Source: Gp6-AA40 sp963772955
GTDB taxonomy: Bacteria > Acidobacteriota > Vicinamibacteria > Vicinamibacterales > UBA2999
Direction of reading: 5' to 3'
Length of the DNA: 64,000 nucleotides
Assembly: GCA_963772955.1 (NCBI GenBank)
Contig: CAVYZF010000017.1
Coordinates: 1-64,000, forward strand
Shown: in pieces, positions 33,743 through 43,267 of the stretch
Layout: the number at the start of each line of letters is the position of its first letter
How positions within the stretch are numbered: position 1 is the first letter of the stretch
The notes under the pieces: generated by a model
The model's database searches: none
Told to the model about the DNA's origin: nothing
The model's input: only the letters and a program-made list of their open reading frames with translations
Position numbers and translations under genes: made by a program

Positions 33743-34657
33743 ATGTCAATTCTGTTCGACGACGCACGATCGAGCACGCGCCCGACCGACCGCTGGACCA
33801 CCGGCCTCTGGCTCAGTGTCGCACTGCACGCCGTCGTGACGATCGTCCTGATCGTCGCCCCGATTCGTGCGTCCGAGCAACCGTCGGCGCCGATCAAACG
33901 ATCGAGGATGGTGTTCGTCCTGCCGGCGACGGTACGGGTGACGTTGCCATCAGCTCCTCTCGTGGCGCCGCGCCTTCCTCCGCCGGCCCCGCCGCGGCCG
34001 ATACGCGAACTCGCCAGAGCGGAAGTGCCAAAGCCAGTTCCTGTCACGCCAGTCGTCAAGCTGGTCGAGCCGGCCCCGGCACCGGTCGTGCCCGCGATCG
34101 AACGGCCGATCGAAAAGCCAGTGATCCAGCGTCCCGTTGAGACCGGCCTTTTCGAGCGGACAAATGGCGCGCGAACAAGTCAGGCCGCAGCTGCCGTCAC
34201 GACCGGCGGATTCGGAAACGCGGCGGCCTCACCACGCGACGCCGCAAACAGCGGCGCCGTCACGACTGGTGGATTCAGCAGCGGAGCGCGCGCCCCGCGT
34301 CCCCCCACCAACGCCGGCGAGGTGCAGACGGCGGCGTTCGATGTGCGGGCACCCGCACAGCCTTCCGTGGCGGCGGCGACGAAGCCAGCCGATCGACCGG
34401 TCGAGATTGTCTTCAAGCCCACGCCGGAGTACACGGACGAAGCACGCAGCGCGCGCATCGAAGGCACCGTGTCGCTCGAGCTCGAATTCACTGCGGCCGG
34501 CGACGTTCGCGTGCTGCGCGTCGTGCGCGGACTCGGTCACGGTCTCGACGAAGCGGCCCAGCGGGCGGCACTCCGCATTCGTTTCAAGCCCGCGCAGTCG
34601 GACAGCGGGCCCGTCGATTCCCGCGCCACGGTTCACATCACGTTCCGCTTGTCTTAG
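33743..34657 (+). CDS. TonB-family energy transducer
   Basis: The 304-residue product has an N-terminal cytoplasmic segment, one transmembrane helix (LWLSVALHAVVTIVLIVAP), a long Pro/Ala-rich periplasmic spacer, and a C-terminal TonB domain (VEIVFKPTPEYTDEARSARI then VSLELEFTAAGDV and AALRIRFKPA). It passes proton-motive force to outer-membrane receptors. The spacer contains two AVTTGGF repeats and a related VQTAAF. It is followed after 12 bp by the M48 protease gene. No ExbBD or receptor lies in the window. Confidence 0.9.
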   Translation: MSILFDDARSSTRPTDRWTTGLWLSVALHAVVTIVLIVAPIRASEQPSAPIKRSRMVFVLPATVRVTLPSAPLVAPRLPPPAPPRPIRELARAEVPKPVPVTPVVKLVEPAPAPVVPAIERPIEKPVIQRPVETGLFERTNGARTSQAAAAVTTGGFGNAAASPRDAANSGAVTTGGFSSGARAPRPPTNAGEVQTAAFDVRAPAQPSVAAATKPADRPVEIVFKPTPEYTDEARSARIEGTVSLELEFTAAGDVRVLRVVRGLGHGLDEAAQRAALRIRFKPAQSDSGPVDSRATVHITFRLS

Positions 34658-34669
34658 TCAGAGGCACCT

Positions 34670-36394
34670 ATGCGACTCGCACGTCTTCCCTTGCTGCTCG
34701 CTGCACTGCTCGCGCCTGCCGTTACTGTGTCGATCGCCCACGCGCAGGCAAAGGATCAGAAAGGACAGACCCAAGCCGACGACATCATCGACCGGATGAG
34801 CAAGGCGGAACGCGCGGTGATCGAGCGGTTGACGACGTCCCAGCCGTTGATGGAGGTGTACCTCCAGAATGTGGCGCCGGACGAGGCACGGGGCTGGATC
34901 CCCACCGACGATGACTATTTCCTCGGCCAACTCCAGTTCGATGACGGGCCTACGCTTCGTCCGATCGGACAAAGAGAGGAGCGCGAAGAGCGCGGGGTGA
35001 AGCTGCGCCTCACTTCGAGCCCGCCCCGCCTGGGGGATGCCTTCGCCGCGATGGTGGCGCCCGACTGGGGGGCGCTCGATCGAAAGCGATACGAGTTCAC
35101 GTACGTCCGCCGCGAGTTCCTCGGCGAATCGCGCTGCTTCGTCTTCGACGTCCGGCCGCTTCGCGACGGCAAGCAGGGCTTCGTCGGCCGGATCTGGATC
35201 GAGGATCGCGACTACAACCTCGTTCGCTTCAACGGCGCCAGCCGCGGATCGGAAAAGATGTTGTCAGGCGTGTTCAAGCGGACGCTGTCGTTCCATATGG
35301 ACGGCTGGCGTGTGAACGTCGCCCCCGGTGTATGGGTGCCGTCATACGTCTACTCGGAAGAAACGGATCTGAATAGCGCACCGTCCTCGAAGTCGTCTTC
35401 GAAGTCGAAGCGGCAAGCCCGGTTCAAGAGCCAGACAAGGATCTGGGGATACCAGGCTCAAAACGCCGACCAGACCGGCTCGTTGACGACGATCCGGATC
35501 GACGAGCCCAATGTCACCGACACCGCCGAAGGAGCCGCGCAGCTGTCGCCCGTGCTCAGTCAGCGCCGATGGGAACAAGAGGCCGAGGCGAACGTCCTCG
35601 AAAGACTCGAGGCGATTGGCCTGCTCGCGCCGGTGGGCGAAGCGGACAAGGTCCTCGAAACCGTCCTCAACAACCTCGTCGTCACCAACAAGTTGAACCT
35701 CGAACGGCCGCTGCACGCGCGGATCCTGCTGACCTCACCGCTCGAGTCATTTACTGTCGGCCACACGATCGTCATGAGCCGCGGCCTCATCGACGTGCTG
35801 CCCGACGAAGCGAGCCTCGCGACGATGCTCGCGCACGAGTTGAGCCACGTGGCGCTCGGCCACCAGCTGATCGACACGAAGTTCTCGTTCGCCGATCGTC
35901 TCATGGTGTCCGATGCCGAACTGCTGCAGGCGCTGACGTTCCGCCGCACGCCCAAGGAGGAGGCCGCAGCTGACGAGAAGGTCATCGAGCTGCTCGGCAC
36001 GTCGCCCTATCGCGACAAGCTGGCCGACGCCGGCCTGTTTCTTCGGACGCTCTCGGAGCAGGCCCAGCAGCTGCCTCGGCTCATCCAGCCGCACATCGGA
36101 GACTACATGGCGGCCAACGGGCAGATGACACGGCTTGCCGATCTCATGAAACAGGCCCCGCCGCTGATGCCCGACAGCCTCGAACAGATCGCCGCGCTCC
36201 AGCTCGGCGCACGGCTCGTCGTCGATGCGTGGAGCGGCAAGGTGACGCTCGATCGCTCGCCCGCCGTCCCTCTGATGTCGGTTCGCGAGAAGATCCCGTT
36301 TGCCGTGACGCCGCTGATGCCCGTGATCAGATATGCGGAGCCTCTCGCGGTCAGCACGCCCGTGCGCACGGTCGGCGAGTTGCGGTCAAACTAG
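34670..36394 (+). CDS. M48-family zinc metalloprotease, exported
   Basis: The 574-residue product has a signal peptide (to SIAHAQ). The N-terminal 300 residues include FDVRPLRDGKQGFVGRIWIED, which resembles outer-membrane lipoprotein-sorting folds. The M48 domain carries His389-Glu390-Leu-Ser-His393 (MLAHELSHVALGH) and a downstream Glu in EEAAADEKVIELL. It is a likely periplasmic quality-control protease, close to BepA-like roles, but its substrates are unknown. It lies directly downstream of the TonB gene. Confidence 0.85.
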   Translation: MRLARLPLLLAALLAPAVTVSIAHAQAKDQKGQTQADDIIDRMSKAERAVIERLTTSQPLMEVYLQNVAPDEARGWIPTDDDYFLGQLQFDDGPTLRPIGQREEREERGVKLRLTSSPPRLGDAFAAMVAPDWGALDRKRYEFTYVRREFLGESRCFVFDVRPLRDGKQGFVGRIWIEDRDYNLVRFNGASRGSEKMLSGVFKRTLSFHMDGWRVNVAPGVWVPSYVYSEETDLNSAPSSKSSSKSKRQARFKSQTRIWGYQAQNADQTGSLTTIRIDEPNVTDTAEGAAQLSPVLSQRRWEQEAEANVLERLEAIGLLAPVGEADKVLETVLNNLVVTNKLNLERPLHARILLTSPLESFTVGHTIVMSRGLIDVLPDEASLATMLAHELSHVALGHQLIDTKFSFADRLMVSDAELLQALTFRRTPKEEAAADEKVIELLGTSPYRDKLADAGLFLRTLSEQAQQLPRLIQPHIGDYMAANGQMTRLADLMKQAPPLMPDSLEQIAALQLGARLVVDAWSGKVTLDRSPAVPLMSVREKIPFAVTPLMPVIRYAEPLAVSTPVRTVGELRSN

Positions 36395-36440
36395 TTGTCC
36401 GTTGGCCGAGTGAGCGCCTGAACGCCCCGGCTCTGGCGAC

Positions 36441-37457
36441 TCACCGGCCCACCAGGTGCTCCTTCGCCTTGTTGTTTTCTGCGCACACGTACTCCTGCAA
36501 CTCTTCTTTCGGGGCAAGCGTCAGCGTTCGGTGCACCTTCCATGGCTTCGAGTACGCGCCAGGGTCATCGAGCGTGTACTCTATTTCCAGTTGCCCTAAT
36601 CCGAGTCGACGAAAGCGTTCGACGACGTGCATCTGCTCGGTCTGCGGATGCTCGGCGAGCGTCAGCGAGACTTTGTCGTTGAAGCCCACCGTATCGACAA
36701 CAAGCGTGTCGCCCTCCCAACGGCCCACGGAGTGCCCCTGCCACGTCGGGAAGAGGTCCTGCGGATGCGCGCGCCCGTCCAGAAAGATTTGACGGAAGCC
36801 CGGATCACCGCCTTCGACCAGAATCACAAGCAGGTTGGGAGTCTGGACGAACTTCATCAGATCGATTTCGGGAGTCAGCACGATGCCTGTTGGGAGGCAC
36901 TGCGAACGCGGAGTCACACCCGAGGAGAACCGCTGTTTCCTTTGCGCTTCCGCGGCGGGCAGGATTGGCGGCGCCTCGGGGCTCGTATTCGCCGATGGAA
37001 GCCAGACACCGGAGAAGTCTGGCGTTCCGAGGGACGTGCGCGGCGTGGTGCCCTCTGGGGGCTTTCCCACGGCGCGCCGAAAGTAGAACTCCCCTGGAGT
37101 ATTCAGCGTCTCGCCGTCCTCCATCTGTATGTCCAGACGGAGCGCTTGTCCCGGCGCCAGAACGACGCTCTCGCGGCGGTATTGCCGGAACCCGATCACG
37201 TTGACGGAGACATCGTAGGTTCCAGCGGGAAGTTGCTGCAGATCGTAGTTCGCCTGGTCGCTGGCAAACACCCGGTAGATGGTCCCGGTCGCGGTGTTGA
37301 GGGCTTCGACGGGAGCCCGCGCGACGACGACGCCATAGCGATCGACGACCGAGCCCGCGAGGGACGACGTCTGAGCGCTCGCGGCTGGCGCCAGGGCGCC
37401 CAGCAGGACGGCCGCCATGATCGCTCTGCGCAATGAGAGGTCTTGTTGCTTTCTCAT
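36441..37457 (-). CDS. Exported protein: carboxypeptidase-regulatory-like domain plus DUF6152-type C-terminal module
   Basis: The 338-residue product has a signal peptide and a carboxypeptidase-regulatory-like beta-sandwich (SLAGSVVDRYGVVVARAPVE; LPAGTYDVSVNVIGF). The C-terminal half matches the end of the two DUF6152 proteins at 29.5-31.7 kb (GHSVGRWEGDTLVVDTVGF; HVVERFRRLGLGQLEIEYT). The C-terminal module is therefore shared by three proteins with different N-terminal domains. ATG 37457 follows AGGAG by 8 nt. It converges with the M48 gene. Confidence 0.75.
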   Translation of the reverse strand: MRKQQDLSLRRAIMAAVLLGALAPAASAQTSSLAGSVVDRYGVVVARAPVEALNTATGTIYRVFASDQANYDLQQLPAGTYDVSVNVIGFRQYRRESVVLAPGQALRLDIQMEDGETLNTPGEFYFRRAVGKPPEGTTPRTSLGTPDFSGVWLPSANTSPEAPPILPAAEAQRKQRFSSGVTPRSQCLPTGIVLTPEIDLMKFVQTPNLLVILVEGGDPGFRQIFLDGRAHPQDLFPTWQGHSVGRWEGDTLVVDTVGFNDKVSLTLAEHPQTEQMHVVERFRRLGLGQLEIEYTLDDPGAYSKPWKVHRTLTLAPKEELQEYVCAENNKAKEHLVGR

Positions 37458-37603
37458 CACAGCTACTCCTGGTCTCGCGGGTAGGGTAACCCTGCCCAGT
37501 CAGTTCGTCCCATATCATGACGCCGTCGTCGCGTCGACGCTGGAGTTCTCCATTATCCGGTGGCGCAATGCATCGCCACGCTAGCCTCGAGTACCCTCCA
37601 GTG

Positions 37604-38086
37604 ATGATTCGCTTCGATCAGGGGAATCGACGGTTCAACTATCGGATTGTTGGCGTCGCTATTCACAACGATTCGGTGTTGTTGCATCGCGCCGACCACG
37701 AGTCATTCTGGACCTTGCCAGGCGGTAGGGCCGAGCACGGGGAGACGGCCGAGGAAACGATCACGCGCGAGATGCGCGAGGAGCTCGAGACGGATGTTCA
37801 CGTCGATCGTTTGTTGTGGATCGTCGAGAACTTCTTCGAGTACGACGGCCTGAGCTACCACGAGCTCGCGTTGTACTTCCTGATTCGCTTTCCAGAGAAC
37901 GCTGCACTTCTTCGCACGGAAGCCTTCGATCGGATCGATGGTGGTGTGCGGTTCACATTCGAGTGGTTCCCGGTTCGGCGTGATGCCCTCGAGGAGTTCC
38001 CCTTGTACCCCGCGTTCCTCGCTCGAGGTCTCACCGACCTACCACAGTCAGCGGTTCACATCGTCGAGCGCGAACACCCACACTGA
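37604..38086 (+). CDS. NUDIX hydrolase
   Basis: The roughly 160-residue product has the Nudix box GRAEHGETAEETITREMREEL, given here as G-x5-E-x7-RE-M-x-EE, with Glu at the usual Gly position near its end. It hydrolyses a nucleoside diphosphate linked to another group; the substrate cannot be assigned. ATG 37604 is preferred, but upstream in-frame starts at 37517 and 37568 would add up to 29 residues. Its 3' end overlaps the convergent PQQ-dehydrogenase gene by 39 bp. Confidence 0.85.
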   Translation: MIRFDQGNRRFNYRIVGVAIHNDSVLLHRADHESFWTLPGGRAEHGETAEETITREMREELETDVHVDRLLWIVENFFEYDGLSYHELALYFLIRFPENAALLRTEAFDRIDGGVRFTFEWFPVRRDALEEFPLYPAFLARGLTDLPQSAVHIVEREHPH

Positions 38087-39835
38087 GCCACCCTCCGGCA
38101 CTTCCGGAAACTCGCCAGGGCGGATGGCGTTCAACCGGCCTTGCATCCCCCGAGCGTCGATGCCCCATCCTGACTGCACCGCGACGTACTGACGTCCGTT
38201 GAGAGTGAACGTCGACGCCTGACCGATGACGCCTGACGTGGTCGGGTGCTCCCAGAGGACCTTTCCAGTGCGTGCGTCGAACGCCCTGAACATGCGATCC
38301 GACGTGCCGCCGCCAAAGACCAAGCCGCCACCGGTTGCCATCAGCGGTCCCCAGTTCGACGACTTGGCGAACGGGTGAGTCCACACGCGCGCGCCTGTGT
38401 CGACGTTCCACGCCTGCACTTCCCCGATGTGATCCGCACCCGGCACGATCGACAACACGTTCCTCGCTCCGGTAAAGGCTGAACCGGGCGAGTACTTCAC
38501 AGGCAGTCCTTCCATGGAGGCGCACAGGTTCTCGTTCGCCGGCACGTAAACGAGACGCGTCTGCGGACTGAAGGCGATGGGTGGCCAATTCTTCCCTCCC
38601 CAGTGCGAGGGACAGAACTCCGCGACCTTGCCAGTACCCGGCTTGCGTGCAGGATCGAGATCGGGCCTGCCGGTCGCCGGATCGAGACTGCGAAACACCG
38701 TCTGTCGCACGTGGGGTACGCCCTGGACGAACTTGATGGGCCCTGTTCCACGATCCAGAAACCACATGTAGCCATTGCGCGCCACGTCGACGAGCCCCTT
38801 GATCGTTCGGCCGTTTCGCTGGAAGTCCACGAGGATGGGCGGCGACACTTCGTCCCAATCGAACGATTCATTCGGCGTGTATTGGAAGTGACCCTTGATC
38901 TGTCCCGTCGCCACGTCGACGGCGATCGTCGACGAGGTATAGAGGTTGTCGCCCGGACGCTGATCGCCCATCCACGGCCCGCCATTGCCTGTGCCCCAAT
39001 AGGCGAGCCCGGTCTCGGGATCGTAGTTGCCCGTCACCCAGACCGAGCCGCCGCCGGTCTTCCACTGATCGCCGCCCTTGGGCCACGTCTCGCTTCCCGG
39101 TTCACCGGGCGCCGGAACGGTGTAGGTGCGCCACAGCTCTTTGCCTGTATCTGGGTCGTAGGCCGCAATGAACCCGCGGATGCCGAGTTCGCCGCCGGAT
39201 GTACCGACGAGCACCTTGCCGTTCGCCACGAGCGGCGCGAGGCTCATATAGTGGCCGGCGCGATTGTCGGCGACAGTCGTAGACCACACCGTGCGCCCCG
39301 TGCGCGCATCCAGAGCCATCAGCACGGCATCGCTGGCAGCGAGGAACACCTTGTCTCCGAGGAGGCCGACGCCGCGCGTCGTCGGGTGCCGGTTGATAAC
39401 CGTCGGCGCAAGCGGTCGACGATAGCGCCACAGCACCGTGCCGGTCGCGGCCTCGATGGCAATGACCTGGCTGCCGGGAGTTGCGACGAACATCACGCCG
39501 TCGTGCACAATGGGCGCGGCTTCGTGCCCGTTGATCGCGCTCGTGGACAACGACCACACCGGCTTCAGCCGGGAAACGTTGGCAGGCGTGATCTGCGCAA
39601 GAGGGCTATAGCCCCATCCGTCGTACGTCCGACGGTTCATCACCCAGTCGCCGTCTTTTGGACTGCGCAACTGCGCCTCGGTGACCGGCGTGTAGTTGCG
39701 GAGCACGGCCGGCATGGGCGTCGGCCCGGACGGCGCTTGCGGCGGCAGCAGCGGCGGCGGGGAGTCCTGGGCCCACGACACGGCCGCAGCACCGAGAGCG
39801 ATTGCGAGCGAAACGGAAGCGAGGACCCTGATCAT
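38048..39835 (-). CDS. PQQ-dependent dehydrogenase (quinoprotein beta-propeller)
   Basis: The 595-residue product is exported (signal peptide to SWAQ). It shows the eight-bladed propeller pattern with repeated tryptophan-docking motifs (ATGTVLWRYR, DTGKELWRTY, RTGKVLWEH). Candidate PQQ/Ca2+ ligands lie in NGHEAAPIV, YWGTGNGGPW and FDWDEVSPPIL, the Asp being the expected catalytic base. It oxidises an alcohol or sugar in the periplasm. ATG 39835 starts the signal peptide. The upstream bases at 39848-39865 repeat those at 29367-29384. Confidence 0.9.
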   Translation of the reverse strand: MIRVLASVSLAIALGAAAVSWAQDSPPPLLPPQAPSGPTPMPAVLRNYTPVTEAQLRSPKDGDWVMNRRTYDGWGYSPLAQITPANVSRLKPVWSLSTSAINGHEAAPIVHDGVMFVATPGSQVIAIEAATGTVLWRYRRPLAPTVINRHPTTRGVGLLGDKVFLAASDAVLMALDARTGRTVWSTTVADNRAGHYMSLAPLVANGKVLVGTSGGELGIRGFIAAYDPDTGKELWRTYTVPAPGEPGSETWPKGGDQWKTGGGSVWVTGNYDPETGLAYWGTGNGGPWMGDQRPGDNLYTSSTIAVDVATGQIKGHFQYTPNESFDWDEVSPPILVDFQRNGRTIKGLVDVARNGYMWFLDRGTGPIKFVQGVPHVRQTVFRSLDPATGRPDLDPARKPGTGKVAEFCPSHWGGKNWPPIAFSPQTRLVYVPANENLCASMEGLPVKYSPGSAFTGARNVLSIVPGADHIGEVQAWNVDTGARVWTHPFAKSSNWGPLMATGGGLVFGGGTSDRMFRAFDARTGKVLWEHPTTSGVIGQASTFTLNGRQYVAVQSGWGIDARGMQGRLNAIRPGEFPEVPEGGSVWVFALDDVNR

Positions 39836-39847
39836 GGCGGGCGGATA

Positions 39848-39865
39848 GTACCAACCTTCGCTCAC
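39848..39865. repeat. Exact 18-mer shared with 29367-29384
   Basis: GTACCAACCTTCGCTCAC is identical in both places and in the same orientation. At 29.37 kb it contributes to a perfect hairpin; here only the left arm is intact. It sits directly upstream of the PQQ-dehydrogenase gene. Confidence 0.55.
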
Positions 39866-39937
39866 GCTTGCCAGTGGATGCGTGAGCCATTGCTCGAATA
39901 CGCTTGAGCGCAGGCCGATGGAAGCCGGGAGGATGCC

Positions 39938-40075
39938 GTGGGTGTGAGTCAGACGAAACCGTTGATCCTCGCTGTCAGCCTGTTCAGTGCGATCGTGACC
40001 GCGCCCGTTTCACTCGACCTGATCGAGTTCGTCTGCCTCGAGAACGAGAAATTCAGCAGCCAGTTCCGCAATTGA
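39938..40075 (+). CDS. Possible small protein (45 residues)
   Basis: The frame opens with GTG 39938 (or GTG 39944) and reads VSQTKPLILAVSLFSAIVT, a hydrophobic segment, then SLDLIEFVCLENEKFSSQF. GGGAGG precedes the start by about 5-10 nt. The gene lies 34 bp before the M23 protease gene and could be co-transcribed. Translation is plausible but unproven; alternatively this is just leader sequence. Confidence 0.35.
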   Translation: MGVSQTKPLILAVSLFSAIVTAPVSLDLIEFVCLENEKFSSQFRN

Positions 40076-40109
40076 GGCAAGACGATCGTCAGCGCGCTAT
40101 GATTCGGCC

Positions 40110-41483
40110 ATGCGTGCTTTTTTCAGGTTTCTTGTCTTCCTGCTGGTACTCGCTGTCCTCGTCGGCGGTGGCGCCTGGTTCTGGGCCGGGCGCTCTGCTG
40201 GCCCGACCATTACGATCCGTCAGCCCGGAAAATTCGTCGGGCAGAACTCCTCGCTCGAGTTGATGGCCGAAGCGCCCGAAGGGAAGTTCACGTCCATCGA
40301 CGTCACCGTCGAGCAGTCAGGGAAGACGTTTCCGGTGTTTACGCTGGACCAGCCGCAGGGCAACATCCGGCAGGAGTCCGCAGAACGTCTGTATGTGATG
40401 CGCCCCGTCGGCAAGAAAGCGATCCCCGATCTCCAGTCAGGTCCCGCACGCATCGTCATCACCGCCTCGCGGCCGGTGCTCTTCGGGCTGCGCCATGTGA
40501 GTTCCACGACCACCCACGACGTGACGGTGCGGCTCGAGCCACCGCAGGTCAGCGTGCTCTCGACGTTTCACTACATCAATCACGGCGGAAGCGAGTTCGT
40601 CGTCTATCGAGCGACGCCGGCCGACGTAGAGTCCGGAGTGCGCGTCGGCAACATCGAGTACGCAGGCTATCCGGCAACCGCAGTCGGCATCACGTCCGAT
40701 CCGGCGCTGCGCGTCGCCTTCTTCGGGCTCCTGTTCGATCAGGACCTCAATACCGATTTCAATGTCTTCGCGCGTGATCCGGCGGGGAATGAGGCGCTCG
40801 CCGCACTCGATCATCAGGTCTTCCCGAAGCCGTACTCGAAGAGTCGCATCGAGATCGACGATCGCTTCATCGGCCGTGTTGTACCAGCCATCGCGAGCAA
40901 TTCGCCGCAGGAGAAGATCCCCACTGACGATCTGCTGGCAGGCTTTCTGAAGATCAACGGCGAACTTCGGCAGAAGAACAATCAGTACCTGATGGAACTG
41001 GCGAAGAAGTCGGAGCCGAAAATGCTCTTCACAGGACCGTTTCAGCAGTTGGGTAACTCTCAGGTCGAGGCTCGATTCGCCGACACACGAACATACGTCT
41101 ACAAGGGCAAGGAGGTCGACCGGCAGGTGCATCTCGGTTTCGATCTGGCCGTGACCGCCAACGTTCCCATCGTCTCCGCGGAGGCCGGGACGGTCGTCCA
41201 TGCCTCCGACCTGGGCATCTACGGAAACTGTGTGGTCATTGACCACGGCCTCGGGGTGCAATCGCTGTATGGGCACCTGTCGTCGATAGGTGTCAAGGTC
41301 GGCGATCGCGTAGAAAAGGGCGGGGAACTTGGCCGCAGCGGGATGACCGGCCTCGCCGGCGGGGATCACCTGCATTTCACGATGCTCGTTGGCGGACAGC
41401 AGGTCACACCGGTCGATTGGTGGAGCAAACAGTGGTTCGAGGACCGCGTTCACCGCAAGATCGTGGCAGCCGGTGGCGTGTGA
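40110..41483 (+). CDS. M23-family metallopeptidase (LytM), membrane anchored
   Basis: The 457-residue product has one N-terminal transmembrane helix (FLVFLLVLAVLVGGGAWFWA), a beta-rich middle and a C-terminal LytM domain. Zinc ligands fall in HLGFDLA and GGDHLHF, with GTVVHASDLGIYGNCVVIDH between them. It is a peptidoglycan endopeptidase or activator in the cell envelope. The active-site residues look complete. It is transcribed toward the cupredoxin and cta genes, with a 28-bp gap. Confidence 0.88.
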   Translation: MRAFFRFLVFLLVLAVLVGGGAWFWAGRSAGPTITIRQPGKFVGQNSSLELMAEAPEGKFTSIDVTVEQSGKTFPVFTLDQPQGNIRQESAERLYVMRPVGKKAIPDLQSGPARIVITASRPVLFGLRHVSSTTTHDVTVRLEPPQVSVLSTFHYINHGGSEFVVYRATPADVESGVRVGNIEYAGYPATAVGITSDPALRVAFFGLLFDQDLNTDFNVFARDPAGNEALAALDHQVFPKPYSKSRIEIDDRFIGRVVPAIASNSPQEKIPTDDLLAGFLKINGELRQKNNQYLMELAKKSEPKMLFTGPFQQLGNSQVEARFADTRTYVYKGKEVDRQVHLGFDLAVTANVPIVSAEAGTVVHASDLGIYGNCVVIDHGLGVQSLYGHLSSIGVKVGDRVEKGGELGRSGMTGLAGGDHLHFTMLVGGQQVTPVDWWSKQWFEDRVHRKIVAAGGV

Positions 41484-41511
41484 TAATTGAAGGTTGCTGG
41501 GCCCATCCTTC

Positions 41512-42270
41512 ATGAACACATACCTTCGTCCTTGCGTTGCTCTCCTGCTGCTCGGCTCGATCGCATGCGGAGGCGGAAGCAGTGAGAACGCCTCCACTCC
41601 CGCGCCTGCGGCATCCGTTGCGGATCCGGTGAACCTGGAGACCGCCGGCGGCCTGAAAGGCTCCATCAAGCTCGAGGGAACGCCGCCAGCAGCTCAGACG
41701 ATCAACCGCCGCTCCGATCCCTATTGCGAGCAACAGGGCGAGGCGAAAACGCAGAACTTCGTCGTCAGCAATGGCGGGCTCGAGAACGTCTTCATCTACG
41801 TGAAGGATGGACTCGGAGAGATGAAGTTTCCTGTTCCAACCACACCGGTGGTGTTGGATCAGCACGGCTGCACGTACGCGCCGAGAGTCTTCGGCATCCA
41901 GGCTGGTCAGCCGCTCGAGATCCTCAACAGCGACGAGACGCTGCACAACATTCATGCCCTGCCGATGAGCAACCGCGAGTTCAATCGCGGCCAGGCGCTC
42001 AAGGGGTTAAAGCACACGCACGTGTTCACGACGGCGGAAGTGATGGTGCCGTTCAAGTGCGATGTCCACAACTGGATGAATGCGTGGGTCGGTGTGCTCA
42101 ATCATCCGTTCTACGCAGTCAGCGGTTCGGGCGGCACCTTCGACATTCAGCGGCTGCCTCCCGGCACCTACACGATCGAAGCGTGGCACGAGAAGCTCGG
42201 CACGCAGACGCAGATGGTCACGATCGGACCCAAGGAAACGAAGGAGCTGTCCTTCACGTTCAAGCTATAG
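41512..42270 (+). CDS. Cupredoxin-like lipoprotein
   Basis: The 252-residue lipoprotein has lipobox Cys19 in LLLGSIAC. A cupredoxin-type fold carries the likely copper set His145 (or His148, DETLHNIHALP), Cys183, His186 and Met189 (FKCDVHNWM), followed by a C-terminal carboxypeptidase-regulatory-like strand pattern. It is likely an electron carrier or copper chaperone on the outer face of the membrane. It lies 13 bp upstream of ctaA, linking it to oxidase maturation. Cys72 and Cys120 could form a disulfide. Confidence 0.8.
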   Translation: MNTYLRPCVALLLLGSIACGGGSSENASTPAPAASVADPVNLETAGGLKGSIKLEGTPPAAQTINRRSDPYCEQQGEAKTQNFVVSNGGLENVFIYVKDGLGEMKFPVPTTPVVLDQHGCTYAPRVFGIQAGQPLEILNSDETLHNIHALPMSNREFNRGQALKGLKHTHVFTTAEVMVPFKCDVHNWMNAWVGVLNHPFYAVSGSGGTFDIQRLPPGTYTIEAWHEKLGTQTQMVTIGPKETKELSFTFKL

Positions 42271-42283
42271 CTCGACCCAGGGA

Positions 42284-43267
42284 ATGCGCCTCCATCTCTA
42301 TGCGGTACTCGTCGCGCTTTCAACAGCGGTCCTGATCTTTGCCGGCGGCCTCGTGACGAGCACAGGATCGGGCCTGTCCGTACCCGACTGGCCAACCACG
42401 TACGGTTGGTCCATGTTCACCTTTCCGCTGGACAAGATGGTCGGCGGCATTCGCTTCGAGCATGCGCATCGGCTCATTGCCAGCACGGTCGGCTTCCTGA
42501 TCGTCGTGCTCGCCGTCTGGCTGCGGCTGGCTGAACCGAGACGCTGGGTACGACGGCTTGGCTACATCGCACTCGGCGCGGTGATCACGCAGGGCATCCT
42601 CGGAGGCATCACCGTGCTGTGGTTCCTTCCGGATCCAATCTCGATTGCGCACGCGAGCCTCGCGCAACTGGTGTTCTGCCTCACGATCGCGATTGCTTTG
42701 ACGACGTCAGCAGGGTGGAAGCGCGCGTATTCAGAAGGCGGCCCGGTTCCCGACGATCGAATCCTCCAGCAGATCGCAACGGCGACGACGGTCCTCGTCT
42801 ATGTGCAGATTCTCGTCGGCGCGACGATGAGGCATACAGACGCGGGGCTGGCGATACCAGACTTCCCGCTGGCCTTCGGGCATCTGATTCCACCGGCGTG
42901 GGATCCAAAGATCGCCGTACACTTTGCGCACCGCGTGGGCGCGCTGGTGGTCACATGCTTCACGGTCGCGACGACGGCTCACGTCTTCTACCATCACCGA
43001 TCTCGTCGTGAGCTGTGCCGGCCGTCAGCACTTCTGCTCACGTTGCTCACGTTGCAGATCACACTTGGCGCACTGACGGTGTTGAGCCAGAAGCACTACA
43101 TCATCAACTCGCTGCACGTCGTCACGGGTGCCTCCGTGCTCGCGACGTCGCTCGTCCTGACTCTTCGCACCCGGCGCCGCAGCTTCGACAGACTCGCCGG
43201 ATCCCGGGAACAGGGCGAGACCTACGACATGCATCGGGACGTGCGTCCCGCGCGGGGTCACGCGTGA
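42284..43267 (+). CDS. ctaA: Heme A synthase CtaA
   Basis: The 327-residue membrane protein has eight predicted helices. Landmark motifs are GGLVTSTGSGLSVPDWPTTYG, FEHAHRLIA (heme-ligand His), GGITVLWFLPDPISIAHASLAQ, and MRHTDAGLAIPDFPLAFG with FAHRVGALV in the second half. It oxidises heme O to heme A for aa3-type oxidases. It sits between the cupredoxin and ctaB genes, and its TGA overlaps the ctaB GTG. Confidence 0.93.
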   Translation: MRLHLYAVLVALSTAVLIFAGGLVTSTGSGLSVPDWPTTYGWSMFTFPLDKMVGGIRFEHAHRLIASTVGFLIVVLAVWLRLAEPRRWVRRLGYIALGAVITQGILGGITVLWFLPDPISIAHASLAQLVFCLTIAIALTTSAGWKRAYSEGGPVPDDRILQQIATATTVLVYVQILVGATMRHTDAGLAIPDFPLAFGHLIPPAWDPKIAVHFAHRVGALVVTCFTVATTAHVFYHHRSRRELCRPSALLLTLLTLQITLGALTVLSQKHYIINSLHVVTGASVLATSLVLTLRTRRRSFDRLAGSREQGETYDMHRDVRPARGHA

